A program made the position numbers and the translations under genes. Positions 25,306-35,575 of a stretch of 64,000 nt of DNA are shown piece by piece (the stretch's first letter is position 1; every line of letters starts with the position of its first letter). The notes below the pieces were generated by a model, which saw only the letters and a list, made by a program, of their open reading frames with translations, was not told the DNA's origin and made no database searches. Origin of the DNA: Channallabes apus (taxonomy: Eukaryota > Chordata > Actinopteri > Siluriformes > Clariidae); assembly GCA_030522415.1 (NCBI GenBank), contig CM060111.1, forward strand, positions 46,251,559 to 46,315,558, read 5' to 3'.

Positions 25306-28300
25306 TGTGTCTTTTTTTTTGCAGGAACAGCCAAGTAAGGCATTCCCGAAGTTGGAGAAGCTGATGCGAGATACCCACGAGGCTGCTACTGGATACATCG
25401 GGTTCCCACATAGCACGCCTCAGCGTCCTTCGACATCTATTTGTGCTGTGCTGAGACAAGATCCAGCAATCCTCGCTGTCATCGCCACCACATCTCAAGA
25501 AGCTAATCTTGTCGATTACACACATAGACTTTCTCAAAGCTGTGATCATAATCACTGGGTTCACATTATACAATCACACTTATGCTGCCACTGGAGCTCG
25601 AGGTTATTTTATTAAGAATTTCAGAAGATTACCTTCTCCTATAGTCTGGGGGAGACATGTAAAGGTCATTACTTGTTCAGCATATGCCATAACCATTAAT
25701 TCATGTCCTGTATTACATTGTCAAAAAGTAAGAATATATCAGTTGTATCCTAAAATCAAGGTCAGAGTGTTCTTTAATAAGTATCAACAAAAGTTGACAT
25801 ACATCAGTTATCCGCGGTATGCTAATGGTATTGATTTCAATGCAGGGAGCTTAGCTGTTGGTAATGTTAATACATGGTGGGAAATTCTCAAATTGTACAA
25901 TGAGGAAACTGAAATTTGGGACACTTTCACTCAGATTCGCTCTTCTGATGATATTAAACTGTCTGGTAAATGTGTTAGGTGCTGATTTTGATAAGAGAAA
26001 CACTTTCCATGCTTTGTTTACATTAACTCGGAACACACTGTACCCAGGCTGTGAAGTCTGCATTCCTCACCCAGTGAGTGTCTCTGCTGGCATTGCGTGG
26101 TCAGGACATGTCATTTCAGTCTGTGACACTTGTACTTTATTGCATATTAATGTATCAGAATTCAACACAACTACTTGTCATAATGTAACTCAAGCAGTCG
26201 CTACTCAGTGTTGCTCTCCAGGAGTAGAAGTCTGTAATCAGACTTATCTTCCCTCTCATAGTGTAACTGACGTCATTACCTTGAACAAATTTCCATGGTG
26301 TGTTGAAAATCATGTAATCTCCCTTTATGGGTGAAATCTCTGGGGCATTGTGCAGTTTTATCGTTGAACTCAGTAAATTTCATCTAAAGGATATTTCACA
26401 CATTTCCCAAATTCAACCAAAATTTACAGCTCATTCTATTCTTGATTGTGTTTCTGAACCTGGTCCATGGGTTAGTTGGCTCTCAATTAACCAATTCTGT
26501 CGCATTCCAGCTCCTTCTGGTACGTACTGGTTGTGTGGAAGTACCACATATAGCGAATTACCCGCGAGATTCAATGGCCGATGTTCTTTAATCTATCTTC
26601 TTCCAGCCATGAGACCTCGACACCCGAATCTTAAGGACCAAGTTACGAGTAAACCTAATTCTACTCCGCAGCATGTCATTTTAATACACCGGCCTCCTAC
26701 AGATCGCTCAGAAATTAATCTAGATGTTCCTAGTTCTTGAGGACCAGTAAATCGCGTGAAAGCCGAAAGCATTTGTTATAAGAACGGGAAAGTGCACACT
26801 GCCATAGAGAGGGGAGTTCAAAAGGTACCCCCAAATGCTAACCTTCATGGCAATGGTACCTTAACCCTCTTACCAACTTAGCAGGGATATCAATCCTTTG
26901 CTGACTCAATCAACCAATCTGAAATTCCTATTTCTGTAACAGATAAGCTGCTGTCGAACATTGCTTTCTATTCTGAAGTTGATGCTATTTTTACATTTAT
27001 TAGTAATGAACAGAAGTGCCCGGTGAGTTATCAACTTCATACACGCTCCTATAAGAAGAATAGTCCTTTCAAGGTTATATCATTTCCAGCTAATGACCCG
27101 CATCCATGTGCTGAATATTTCACATGCAGTCAGACTTTCTGAAGTAGATCACTCGGTGCTCTTATTCCTAATGATGGTATTATGGTTAGTTTGGATCAGA
27201 TCCGTGTCTTATCTCATGAAGTTGAGAAATTGGCTAATGACACTGCCCAAGCCCTGGGTGTGATATCTACCACACTACAATCACATCGCATGATGATTTT
27301 GCGAAGTCGAGTTGCTTTAGATTATATCTTAGCACAACAGGGGGGTACCTGTGCAGTTGTAGGCCCTGAATGTTGTACAGACATTTTTGACCCTACCTTA
27401 AACCTAACTCAGTACATTAAAAACTTAGAGGAGTTACGTGATCGTGTTAAACAAATTGATCAAGTTAACAGTGATGGTCTGGGGGCCTGGCGAGGTTCCT
27501 GGTGGATATACAGTACGGCCGTGAAATTTTATTAGCTTTCATGGTTTTCCTTTCCATCCTTCTGTTAGCTTATGTAGCTATTCGTTGGGTCTCTAAAAGC
27601 GTAAAACACACTCAAATAAACTACAATAATGTTGACTCCTAGGCCTAATGCCTACATTTGACGTGACCTTTTCCTTATTTTATGCTCGGTACGCGGGTTA
27701 GAAGTGTATTTCCGATGTGGAATATGTAAACGAGTGATCGCCTGGCCAGTGGTTACAGATTGTAAGACATGTTTCAAAAGATTAAGCTTGCTGTTATGAA
27801 TGATTTTAGGGCATTCACAGGGGGGAACTGAGGGATTTATTTCTAATTTTCCTTAATATTTTATATGAATATGGCACAATAATTAATAATGGATTTATAT
27901 CAGCGTGATCTTTATAAGTGCTCTTGTTTACTTAGTAAGTGCTCTTGTTTACTTAGTTCTCACATGATGTTTTTAACCTTGATTGTATTTTTCTTCCTTT
28001 GTTTTTCCTTTCTTGGCCTTGGGTCGATGTTTACATCGTAGTATAAAATGAGTGTTTTGCCATTTATGTTTGGATTTCATTGCCCAGGCTGACTGATTGA
28101 CGCATGCATGCAAATTAAATCTTCTCCAGCTGAACCCTGGCTCTGAGTCTCCTGATTCCTTGATCATCTAATGCTCTGGTCAGATCCAGAAGACTTTATT
28201 TTTATTTAAAACAGTCCTTAGACTGATTCTCGTGGTTATCCTGCCTACTCGCTTGCTTCCGCGTTTGGGTTTACCGTCGCTACCACGCTACAAAGGGCTA

Positions 28301-29088
28301 ACGGCTAATCGCTAAGTCTTGTGATCATCCGGGGTTAGTTCGCGACAGAATTAAGTATAAAGATATAAATAATATATATATAAAGATATAAGCGGGTATA
28401 AACATAGTAAGGCTTCATCTGATTGGTCAAATTTGGTCACAAATGCTTGGCACATAAAGTATTTATCGCAACTCTTTGCGATATGGTTATCGCTCATGCC
28501 ATTATCGCGATAATGATATTTTTTCTATATATCGTGCAGCCCTGCTCTACAGTCATGGGTAACAAAAACTGTCCTGTGTTATCAAATCCCGACACATTCT
28601 CACCCGTACCCGCTTATCCCTCTCATCACCCAGACGCCCAAGTCCTCGGGGTGCGTTCTCACATGTAGCCTGTAGACTTGAGATGAGACTCTGTGGAGAA
28701 TCCTAGATGATCTCATTCCTAATTACGGCCTCATATCTCATGATCTTAAAATACTGCTAATGATCTAATGTGCTAAAGCTAATATCCACTACATTACAAT
28801 CACAACAGATGATAATCCGCCAAATCAGGTCAAGTCCTGAAACTACAAGGTGGTTATCTGCACGAGGACAGGTGTATGTAGTGCCCTATAGGTTCAGGGT
28901 GGACGTGAAATCCTTCAGGATGTCATGGTGTCCAGGGTATCAATGTAAGCCCCGCCCCGAGAGAGGAGACATTTTCGGTTCTGTCTAAACTATATTGTGG
29001 AGTTATAAATAACGACTAGTTGATGCGAGTGTGAATCTGCAGGAGTATCTCAGGTCTTGGATGTGTTCTCTTTACCTGACCCTGAGAA

Positions 29089-29135
<47 letters not shown>

Positions 29136-29149
29136 AGACACGCGCACGC

Positions 29150-29193
<44 letters not shown>

Positions 29194-29252
29194 CAGACTG
29201 GTGTAAATACTGCTTGTGTTTAGGATCCTGGCCCAGTTTCCACCTGTGTGCG

Positions 29253-29300
<48 letters not shown>

Positions 29301-30494
29301 TTATCTGACTCCTCCTCCTGATCACAGATGAAGCTGTTTGTTTTTCTTGTATTTTCTCTCCGGTGTACATGAGGTACTCGATACACTCACTCCTTGTGTA
29401 TTCTCGATTTGCCCGACAGTGAACACACACCCCTACGTTCTTATACACTGTATGGACAAAAGTATTCGTCCAGGTGTTCCAGTCAGGTCCCGTCTCCCCA
29501 GTGAAGGACAGTCTTACTGCTTCAGCGTTATACACAAGCATCTTGGACGATGCTACACGTCCAGCAGCTTGTTGAAGGCCCTTGTCTATTCCAACATGAC
29601 TCCGCCCCAAAGGAAGAACTCGAGCGGCCCGAACACAGAGCCCTGACCTCAACCCCATCGAGCACCTTAGTGATGAACTGGAGCGGAGACTGTGATCCAG
29701 GCCTTCTCATCCAACATCAGTGTCTGACCTCATAAACACTCTACAGGACGACTGGACACGAATTCACACAGAAACACTCCAACATCATGTGAACAGCCTT
29801 CAGGAGGGTGGATGCTGTTAGAGCTCCCGAAAACGGGGACAGACGCCATAATGAAGCGTAAAACAGGTTTGTGGAAACACTTTTACCCACAGTGTAGTTT
29901 TTCATATTAACACTTCCTGCTATGTAATGAAAATCACTTCCTGTCTCCGTCTACATCTCACACGAAAGTGACCTCATCACACAGCACTTAAATTAGTTTG
30001 TACCAGAGTGTAATAAGAATAATCGTGAAGTCTAATGAGTTATAGGAGGAGTTATTATCACACACACACACACACTCAATGTGTGCGAGTGTGGGCCACT
30101 TCACAGCTGGCGGTAAGGTCTCTGTCTGATCCCAATCTCACACACACACACACACACACACCTGTCATTAACATTAGCATGTGTGTGTGAGATTCTCACT
30201 TTAATGAACTCGATGGTGAGCTTGCCGTTGAAGGTGGACACCTCCCCCAGGATACTCAGCTTCCCCCTCTTTATGGTGAACGGTATGATCTCGTCGTGAG
30301 CCGTGCTGTGACCGACTCGATCGAATATATCCAGGTCCTTCACCACCATGTGTCCGTTCACCCGCACGTCAAACACCTGGGACAGAGGAGAGACAGACAG
30401 AGAGACACATGAGCTCCAACACGTCCAGAGCTTTCCCTGGTGAATAAGCATGTTATACGGAAGCTATAACACATTCAGAGAACATTACATGTGT

Positions 30495-30536
<42 letters not shown>

Positions 30537-31012
30537 ACGCTCACTTTCTGCTGCGACTGGGCGAAATACACCTCTGCGAACTTCACCACTAGGATGTACT
30601 CCCCCTCGTCCCGCATGGGGACCTCGTACCCGAACGTGTCCTCGTTGTAGCGCTCCGTCTGATACAGCACCTGATCCTCCGGGCTCGAGCGCAGGATCGG
30701 CAACCGCATCCCATAATCCGACGCTGCCATGACAACACACAGGTTAGAACGAAGAGACCGAGGTTGTCGCTTTAGCGTGAGAACATTGAGTTATTTCTCA
30801 TCCTACTGAAAGAGAGAGAGAGAGAGAGCCAGGGTGCCAATACTTTGTCGTTGAGAGTGAACTCTGGCATGAACCAATAGCAGCCATCTGGCAGAAACCA
30901 GGAAGTGAAATCGGCTCCGGAGGAAACGTCGTGATCTGAGACTCGCACTTCTCCGCGGTTAGTGTCGACGAGCCGTTAGTCACGGCCGAGAAATTTCTTG
31001 GGTTGACTCTGC

Positions 31013-31053
<41 letters not shown>

Positions 31054-31348
31054 CCAGAGTGTGTGTCTTTTGCATTTAAACAAATCAAAAGGAAGTTGTT
31101 TTGATTTTTATGCGTCACTCATCAAATCCCCATCCTGCCTCACCTTTGCCCACTTTCCCCTCCAGCGGGTCTTTTTTGAAGTGGATGCCGTGTGTGTCGG
31201 TGTGAGCTTCTCCCCCGGAGTTCACCGCCCAGATCACACGCTCGGCCAGGTTCACCGCATCGCCCTCGGCCCGGGACCGGTCCGCCAGCATCGCCATCGC
31301 CGTCGCCATCAGGAACCGCATCACCCATGGTGCCGTGACCCGCCGCAT
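19083..31348 (-). CDS. mlec: Malectin, complete, five exons
   Basis: Coding exons on the minus strand are 31144-31348, 30545-30723, 30200-30376, 19778-19835 and 19083-19327. All are GT/AG, the phases join, and the total is 864 bp (287 codons plus stop; human about 292). The N-terminus is a signal peptide ([20 protein letters not shown]). The lectin domain follows: [13 protein letters not shown] in exon 1, [13 protein letters not shown] and TFGYEVPM in exon 2, [18 protein letters not shown] in exon 3 and [16 protein letters not shown] in exon 4. Exon 5 has an acidic linker, then one membrane segment ([20 protein letters not shown]) ending CRL. Malectin is an ER type I membrane lectin that binds diglucosylated high-mannose N-glycans and works with ribophorin I in glycoprotein quality control. 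Intron 3 is 9.8 kb longer than any other intron here because it carries an antisense endogenous retrovirus and other insertions. Confidence 0.96.
19864..19908. repeat. (CA)n microsatellite near mlec exon 4
   Basis: About 20 CA units in mlec intron 3, less than 30 bp from exon 4 and separated from it by a GA run that supplies the pyrimidine tract on the minus strand. Confidence 0.9.
21044..21413 (+). repeat. 5' LTR of the endogenous retrovirus
   Basis: It begins TGAGGG, has a TATAAAA box near 21236 and ends ACA or ACAAT before the primer-binding site. It matches 27829-28213 apart from scattered substitutions, lacks the 21-bp duplication seen there, and carries a 26-bp block (21291-21316) in the opposite orientation to the 3' LTR. 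Confidence 0.88.
21416..21433 (+). other. Retroviral primer-binding site, tRNA-Arg-like
   Basis: TGGCGACTCCGGTGGGAC starts just after the 5' LTR. It complements a tRNA 3' end of the form GTCCCACCGGAGTCGCCA. From memory this is closest to vertebrate tRNA-Arg(UCU) rather than the Pro, Lys or Leu tRNAs usual for animal retroviruses. Confidence 0.6.
21638..23012 (+). pseudogene. gag: ERV gag, one frameshift
   Basis: There are two overlapping frames. The first (21638-22492) carries an N-terminal domain and a Gln/Lys-rich probable coiled coil around residues 120-160. The second (22476-23012) carries the end of the capsid-like region and a CCHC zinc knuckle, [14 protein letters not shown], near its C-terminus. 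The 17-bp overlap and continuity of the match suggest a single small indel near 22470. The knuckle supports RNA binding by a nucleocapsid. The N-terminal part is not recognisable at family level by eye. Confidence 0.75.
23100..24987 (+). pseudogene. pol: ERV pol remnant: RNase H and integrase; protease and RT mostly deleted
   Basis: After gag only about 100 bp remain before a connection-domain-like stretch ([21 protein letters not shown]) in the frame starting at 23142. RNase H follows, with VLFTDGSAQ and AELVAL in one frame and the YTDSHY region and its C-terminal half in the next (from 23525). Integrase has a His/Cys zinc module ([13 protein letters not shown] then CVLC), the first catalytic Asp in LQVDYI and the Glu in [11 protein letters not shown]. 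The second catalytic position reads SNRGTHF, Asn instead of the usual Asp (codon 24397-24399). The element cannot supply its own reverse transcriptase. Frame shifts fall near 23530 and 24130. Confidence 0.8.
25273..25305. repeat. (TG)n microsatellite inside the ERV
   Basis: About 16 TG units between pol and env, with a poly-T run after it. It probably expanded after integration. Confidence 0.85.
25509..27642 (+). pseudogene. env: ERV env, fragmented
   Basis: The first frame (25509-25985) starts with a hydrophobic signal-like stretch after [11 protein letters not shown]. Further surface-subunit frames follow at 25858-26334 and 26327-26740, with several N-x-S/T sites. The transmembrane subunit frame (27182-27535) has a heptad-rich region and a CAVVGPECC motif, the CX6CC disulphide motif of gamma-type Env. 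It is followed in another frame by a membrane anchor ([12 protein letters not shown]) and a short tail ending at a stop near 27640. At least four frame breaks make a working protein impossible as it stands. Confidence 0.75.
27829..28213 (+). repeat. 3' LTR of the endogenous retrovirus
   Basis: It follows a G-rich polypurine tract ('caggggggaac'). It contains a tandem duplication of a 21-bp unit (27915-27935 and 27936-27956) absent from the 5' LTR, and a 26-bp block at 28094-28119 inverted relative to the 5' LTR. Confidence 0.88.
28214..28350 (+). mobile_element. Gypsy LTR fragment abutting the ERV
   Basis: From 'cttagactgattctcgtggttatcc' to 'ggggttagttcgcgacagaa', this matches the 3' half of the Gypsy LTR at 50718-50848 with moderate divergence. 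It starts directly at the ERV 3' end. No matching LTR half is obvious on the 5' side of the provirus. Confidence 0.7.
28400..28555. mobile_element. End of a hAT-like non-autonomous element
   Basis: The sequence 'tatcgcgataatgatat...tatatatcgtgcagccctg' is a terminus common in fish hAT-type repeats (reverse CAGGGCTGCACGATATA). Only one end is evident. Confidence 0.4.
28690..28890 (+). pseudogene. Second ERV env (transmembrane subunit) fragment
   Basis: The blocks 'ctcattcctaat', 'ccactacattacaatcac' and 'agatgataatccg' line up in order with 27155-27340 of the main provirus. The copy is more diverged and broken. It is a remnant of a related older insertion or a diverged partial duplication. 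Confidence 0.6.
29095..29298. repeat. Opposed CA/TG microsatellite cluster
   Basis: (CA)n at 29095-29133, then a GCGCACGCGCG core, then (TG)n at 29152-29191, and a further (CA)n at 29256-29297. The first two tracts are complementary and could fold back on each other or form Z-DNA. Confidence 0.9.
29446..29894 (+). mobile_element. Internally deleted Tc1-like element
   Basis: The termini CACTGTATGGACAAAAG and (reverse) CACTGTGGGTAAAAG are flanked by TA. The interior keeps the C-terminal part of a Tc1-type transposase, seen as 'cctgacctcaaccccatcgag' (PDLNPIEH, with the last catalytic Glu). The N-terminal half and the rest of the DDE core are missing. Confidence 0.65.
30489..30535. repeat. (TG)n microsatellite at mlec exon 2 donor side
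   Basis: About 22 TG units lie within 10 bp of the mlec exon 2 donor. On the transcribed strand it is a CA tract inside intron 2. Confidence 0.9.
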
Positions 31349-32080
31349 GGCCTCGACCTCTCGCTCGCTCGGGGATCAATTACTGAAAATACAAACGAGA
31401 TCAAATGAAGCTGTGGAGGAAATAAAGAAGGAACGTGGAGTGAAGTCAAATCTCATGCATGCATCACGTGATCTTAATTAGGATCAGGGTTAATTAACAG
31501 ATGCTCAGTGCAGCAGTTTGAGTCTTACTGTAATAAATGCAGATGTGTTCCAGATGTGTGCAGCCCAGATGTTCAGGAGTTGTTTCAACAAACACACCGT
31601 GCATGTACCTGTGTGTGTGTGTATGATTTTAAAACACTTCCTCTGTGCCTGCCATTAACACCCCTCTCTCTCTCTCTCTGCACACACACACACTCCTCAC
31701 AAAGGCACGAGCTCAAACCCACTTCCGGTCTCGTGCACGACTCTGCGTTCTGTTCTAATTCATTCCTAAACGTTAAAGCCCGGAAATCCTGAGCATTCGG
31801 TCAATTCTGAGCCGATCTGTGTGTGTGTGTGTGTGTGTGTATCTGTGAATGTGTGTGTGTGGAGTCGGTGCAGGTTGAAGGAAATAGACGCAGCCTAACT
31901 TGATGGCTGCGCAACCCGGTGGGCGGGACGTATCTAACGCTCAGCCAAACGAAATCGAGTACAACTCGCGGCTCCCGGTGTCGCACGTGTACGTCAGGGT
32001 AGCCGCTGGCCAATCGCAGAGCACGTATTACGCACAGGGCAGCCAATCAGCGTCAGGCCACAGCGCTGACGGCGCATAAA
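31349..32080 (-). promoter_or_regulatory. Putative mlec promoter / 5' UTR region
   Basis: Upstream of the mlec ATG lie a 200-bp GC-rich block at about 31880-32070 with GGGCGGGA near 31921, two CCAAT boxes (32010-32014 and 32043-32047) and a CACGTGTACGTCA cluster near 31984. An untranslated first exon could sit here. No start site can be fixed from sequence. Confidence 0.4.
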
Positions 32081-32868
32081 AAAAAAAAAACAGTGACGAT
32101 GATAATTCATGTTAGCATCTTTTTTTTATTATTTCTAATTTAAAAAAAAACTACATACAGTAATAAAAGTCACAAGATGCCTATTTATAGCTGTATAAAG
32201 TGTACACGTTTGTACACTACTGCAACAGTTGAATTATTACATGTAAAGTGTTTTCTGTCGAGGCTGAGGTAAATTTACCACAAAAAAACGAACAAGAACA
32301 ACGTCAAGTTACAATACGAATAACATTAGCAACCGTTCAAAATGTTAATAATGTTAAAAATTTAAATGACAAAGTATGGCCAAAAGTATGTGCACCCTGG
32401 GCCCTGTGACACTGGTGTGTGGTTCTTCCCAAAACAGAAAGTACACAGGAGTATAACACACTTTTACACTCCAATATCTAATGGAAGACTTTTTCCATAA
32501 GAGTAAATCTTATTTTATTACCAAATGAAGGAATAAATCTGGAATGATGACATAACAAGCGCATTACACCGTTCCAGGTGGGTGTGGGGTTTGTACAGTA
32601 TGTTCTCCCCATGTTCAGTAGGTTTCCTCCAGGTGCTCTGGTTTCACACAACAGTCCAGAACATCAGAGGTGACATGGAGTTCTGTAGTGTGTGAAGAAC
32701 AACTGTCGTTTCTGTGGTCGTTACTGAAGAGGTCAGGTTGCAGACTCGACGCCCAATTTAAAACAGCTTTATCCTGTTTTCAGGGTCGCGGGGAGCCTGG
32801 AGCCTATTCCAGGAGGGTTAGGGCACAAGGTGGGGTACACCCTGGACAGGGCATCAATCCATCGCAGG

Positions 32869-32920
<52 letters not shown>

Positions 32921-33364
32921 TCACTCACAATAGTCCAATATACAGTGGTGGAAAGTAATGAATTACATTTACTCGCGTTACTGTAATTGAGTAGTTTTTT
33001 TATGTACTTCTGCTTTTTAAATCTGTAATTTTACTTTTACTTAACTATGTTTTGTTTAAAGTTTTTACTTCACTACATTTTAAATCATATTCGCTACTGA
33101 GTAACAAATAAATGAATGAAAAAAAAAAATAGTACAAATAATGAAACGTGGAAGGGAAAAATTGCCCCCCGGAAACCACTGCACTGATTGATTGATGGAG
33201 AACAAACGTGTTAAATTCACAAGAACGATGGAGACAAAACAGATGTCAGTGATACAGACACAGCTGGAAGTGAAATACCAACAAATTCTTATGAGCAAAC
33301 CCCTGGTCATATTGAAGCCACCACTTTGATTTCAAGCACAACAAAGGGAACAGATTTATTATGC
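32081..33364. other. Repeat-rich intergenic DNA between cabp1 and mlec
   Basis: It contains a Tc1-terminus-like scrap ('tatggccaaaagtatgtg' near 32375) and a dispersed fish repeat ending 'ggtggggtacaccctggacagggcat' (32760-32870), related to 50045-50145. A CA microsatellite follows at 32873-32919. No gene was found. Confidence 0.5.
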
Positions 33365-33815
33365 AAAGGTGTTCTGGCCTCGACTGGTGTTGTCAGCTGT
33401 TTCTCTGAGGACTTGACAGTTCGTTAGTTCAGGACTGGAACTTTCTACAAGTCTACCTGAGTCTCCAATAACTACTGGACTCCATTTTAACATCAATTAA
33501 CATCAACTATTATAGCTGAACTGCTGCCACCTAACACACTGTATAAATGCAGATCATTTCCTGCTATCTGTTTCACCCAGATGAGGATGGGTTCCCTGTT
33601 GAGTCTGGCTCCTCTCAAGGTTTCTTCCTATTACCATCTCAGGGAGTTTTTCCTTGCCACTGTCGCCCTCGGGCTTGCTCACCAGGGACTATCTGACCAT
33701 TTTGATTCATACACATTCACATTCCATACAAACATAAATAATTCTTTTGATTGTGTAAAGCTGTTTTGAGACAATGTCAATTGTTAAAAGCGCTATACAA
33801 ATAAAATTTAATTTA
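33365..33815 (+). mobile_element. 5'-truncated L2-like LINE (3' UTR only), copy 1
   Basis: It matches 57830-58275 nearly throughout: 'gttgtcagctgtttctctgaggacttgaca', 'cacccagatgaggatgggttccct' and the end 'aaaagcgctatacaaataaaa'. Only the 3' UTR is present. A 62-codon open frame here is part of the repeat. Confidence 0.85.
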
Positions 33816-34404
33816 CTGTAAAGCGGGTAAAGTGAACTTTGAACTAGCTCTTGTGAAGTGTAAACTTGTACAGCACTGTTAATAGACAGCTTTTGGTTGT
33901 GATTTATATTTTATTTTGTAAAACTGCTTTATGTATAAAAAGTTAAACCACAATGTAGGAAATAGGTTTATGCTGTTTGTTATGAAATAACCTCTAAAGA
34001 TATAAACCGTAATGTTTAATGTAATGTACTTAATAATTAAACATTTTTTAAATAAAGTTATGTTAAGGAATCAAAATCAAGATACAAACACACACCTTGA
34101 ATATGGAGTCCAGCTGATTTCCGTTGTTTGTTTTTTTCTTTTGTGGTCTGTGAACAGATAAAACACATGACTTTTACTCTTGATGAAGTCTTATGTGTAC
34201 TCAGTTATAAAGTCTGTTTAAAGCATCCTACAGAGCAGCTTTTCAACATCCAGCTCGTGTTCCTTGGCCTGCACTATTCCTATAGGCCTTTACAGGGCTG
34301 TAAATGTATTCATAGGTGCAGCACTGCACACTTTAGTGTTTTATTGCTTCAACACCTGATAAAGCTCATGAAGGCCTTCATAATGAAACAAGTGAGTTTG
34401 ATCA

Positions 34405-34590
34405 GGTGGAACACTGCTGTAACACACCTCACTGTACTGACCTCACATCAGTAGAACTGTCTCTGTCTCCGTCTCTGAACTTAAGTGGAGGATCCATTGA
34501 CGCATCACTTTTCATGGACACGCAGCTGGGTTCTGGTGAGTTTGGTCTCTTTCTCTTCATCATGCTAGAACAGACAAATACAGGTGCATC
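34405..34590 (+). repeat. Dispersed repeat family A, copy 3
   Basis: Same family as 2570-2723. Like that copy it runs directly into a 'tacaggtgcatct' Tc1 terminus, at the same internal position. Confidence 0.6.
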
Positions 34591-34680
34591 TTAATAGATT
34601 AGAATATTGCCGAAAAATTTAATTTAATTCAAAAAGTGAAACTCAAATACTATATAGATTCATTACACACAGACTAATAT
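34591..34680 (+). mobile_element. Tc1-like terminus fragment
   Basis: 'acaggtgcatcttaatagattagaatatt ... cattacacacagactaatata' corresponds to the element end also seen around 2724 and 3210-3270. It stops abruptly at the next Tc1 fragment. Confidence 0.6.
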
Positions 34681-34681
34681 A

Positions 34682-34896
34682 CAGAGGTGTGAAAAACTAT
34701 TTGCCCCCCTCCTGATTTCTTATTCTTTTGCATGTTTGTCACACAAAATGTTTCTGATCATCAAACACATTTAACTATTAGTCAAAGATAACACAAGTAA
34801 ACACAAAATGCAGTTTTGAAATGAGGGGTTTTATTATTTAGGGAGAAAAAAAATCCAAACCTACATGGCCCTGTGTGAAAAAGTAATTGCCCCCTG
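34682..34896 (+). mobile_element. Solo inverted repeat of the Tc1 family at 60.7 kb
   Basis: It begins CAGAGGTGTGAAAAACTATTT and ends after 'catggccctgtgtgaaaaagtaattgccccc', matching one full terminal repeat (about 215 bp) of the element at 60692-62309. No transposase follows. Confidence 0.8.
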
Positions 34897-35116
34897 TGGT
34901 GGAAATTCTGAAAACAATATAAAGACAAGTAATTCATACACTGGGTAAGAGCAAAGTAACAAAGGTTTTATTTGAAACTTCTGCAGAAGGACCAGTCTCA
35001 TACAGCAAACAGTTGCAGCATAGAGAAAAGGTGATCTCTTTCTCTAGCTGACCTATTTTATACACAAACATCTCTGCTAACATAATCAACGCCCCTTACG
35101 TTTTCACTCTCTCATG

Positions 35117-35575
35117 AAGACGGTTCTGACCTCGACTGATGTTGTCAGTTGTTTCTCTGAGGACTTGACAGTTCGATAGTTCAGGACTGGAACTTTCTAC
35201 AAGTCTATCTGAGTCTCCAATAACTACCTGGACTCCATTTTAACATCAATTAACATCAACTATTATAGCTGAACTGCTGCCACCTAACACACTGTATAAA
35301 TGCAGATCATTTCCTGCTATCTGTTTCACCCAGATGAGGATGGGTTCCCTGTTGAGTCTGGCTCCTCTCAAGGTTTCTTCCTATTACCATCTCAGGGAGT
35401 TTTTCCTTGCCACTGTCGCCCTCGGGCTTGCTCACCAGGGACTATCTGAACATTTTGATTCATACACATTCACATTCCATACAAACTTAAATAATTCTTT
35501 TGATTGTGTAAAGCTGTTTTGTGACAATGACAATTGTTAAAAGCGCTATACAAATAAAACTGAATTGAATTAAGT
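35117..35575 (+). mobile_element. 5'-truncated L2-like LINE (3' UTR only), copy 2
   Basis: Very close to 33365-33815 and to 57830-58280, ending in the 'aactgaattgaatt' tail. Copies 1 and 2 form direct repeats about 1.75 kb apart. Confidence 0.85.

Larger units (their letters stand above)
21044..28213 (+). mobile_element. Endogenous retrovirus (gamma/epsilon-like), defective, antisense in mlec intron 3
   Basis: This 7.2 kb provirus has paired LTRs (21044-21411/13 and 27829-28213), a primer-binding site, gag with a zinc knuckle, pol with RNase H and integrase, a gamma-type env and a polypurine tract (about 27818-27827) before the 3' LTR. By eye the LTRs differ at roughly ten sites plus one inversion and one tandem duplication, so it is fairly recent. 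Protease and most reverse transcriptase are missing, and env is broken into several frames. The candidate 4-bp target duplication CCTT is weak evidence. Confidence 0.88.

Noticed and set aside
21041..28217. CCTT as a certain 4-bp target-site duplication of the ERV
   Set aside because: Four bases can match by chance, the exact LTR end (ACA or ACAAT) is uncertain, and the flanks show signs of rearrangement.
29031..29386. Thr/His and Cys/Val repeat open frames on both strands
   Set aside because: Pure products of CA/TG microsatellites.
31140..31408. Alternative frames over mlec exon 1 on both strands
   Set aside because: Shadows of the GC-rich coding exon; the malectin frame is supported by splice phases and protein motifs.
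33581..33769. A recurrent 62-codon frame (MRMGSLLSLAPLKVSSYY) found at 33.6, 35.3 and 53.7 kb
   Set aside because: It lies in the L2 3' untranslated region after the ORF2 stop and recurs only because the LINE copies do.
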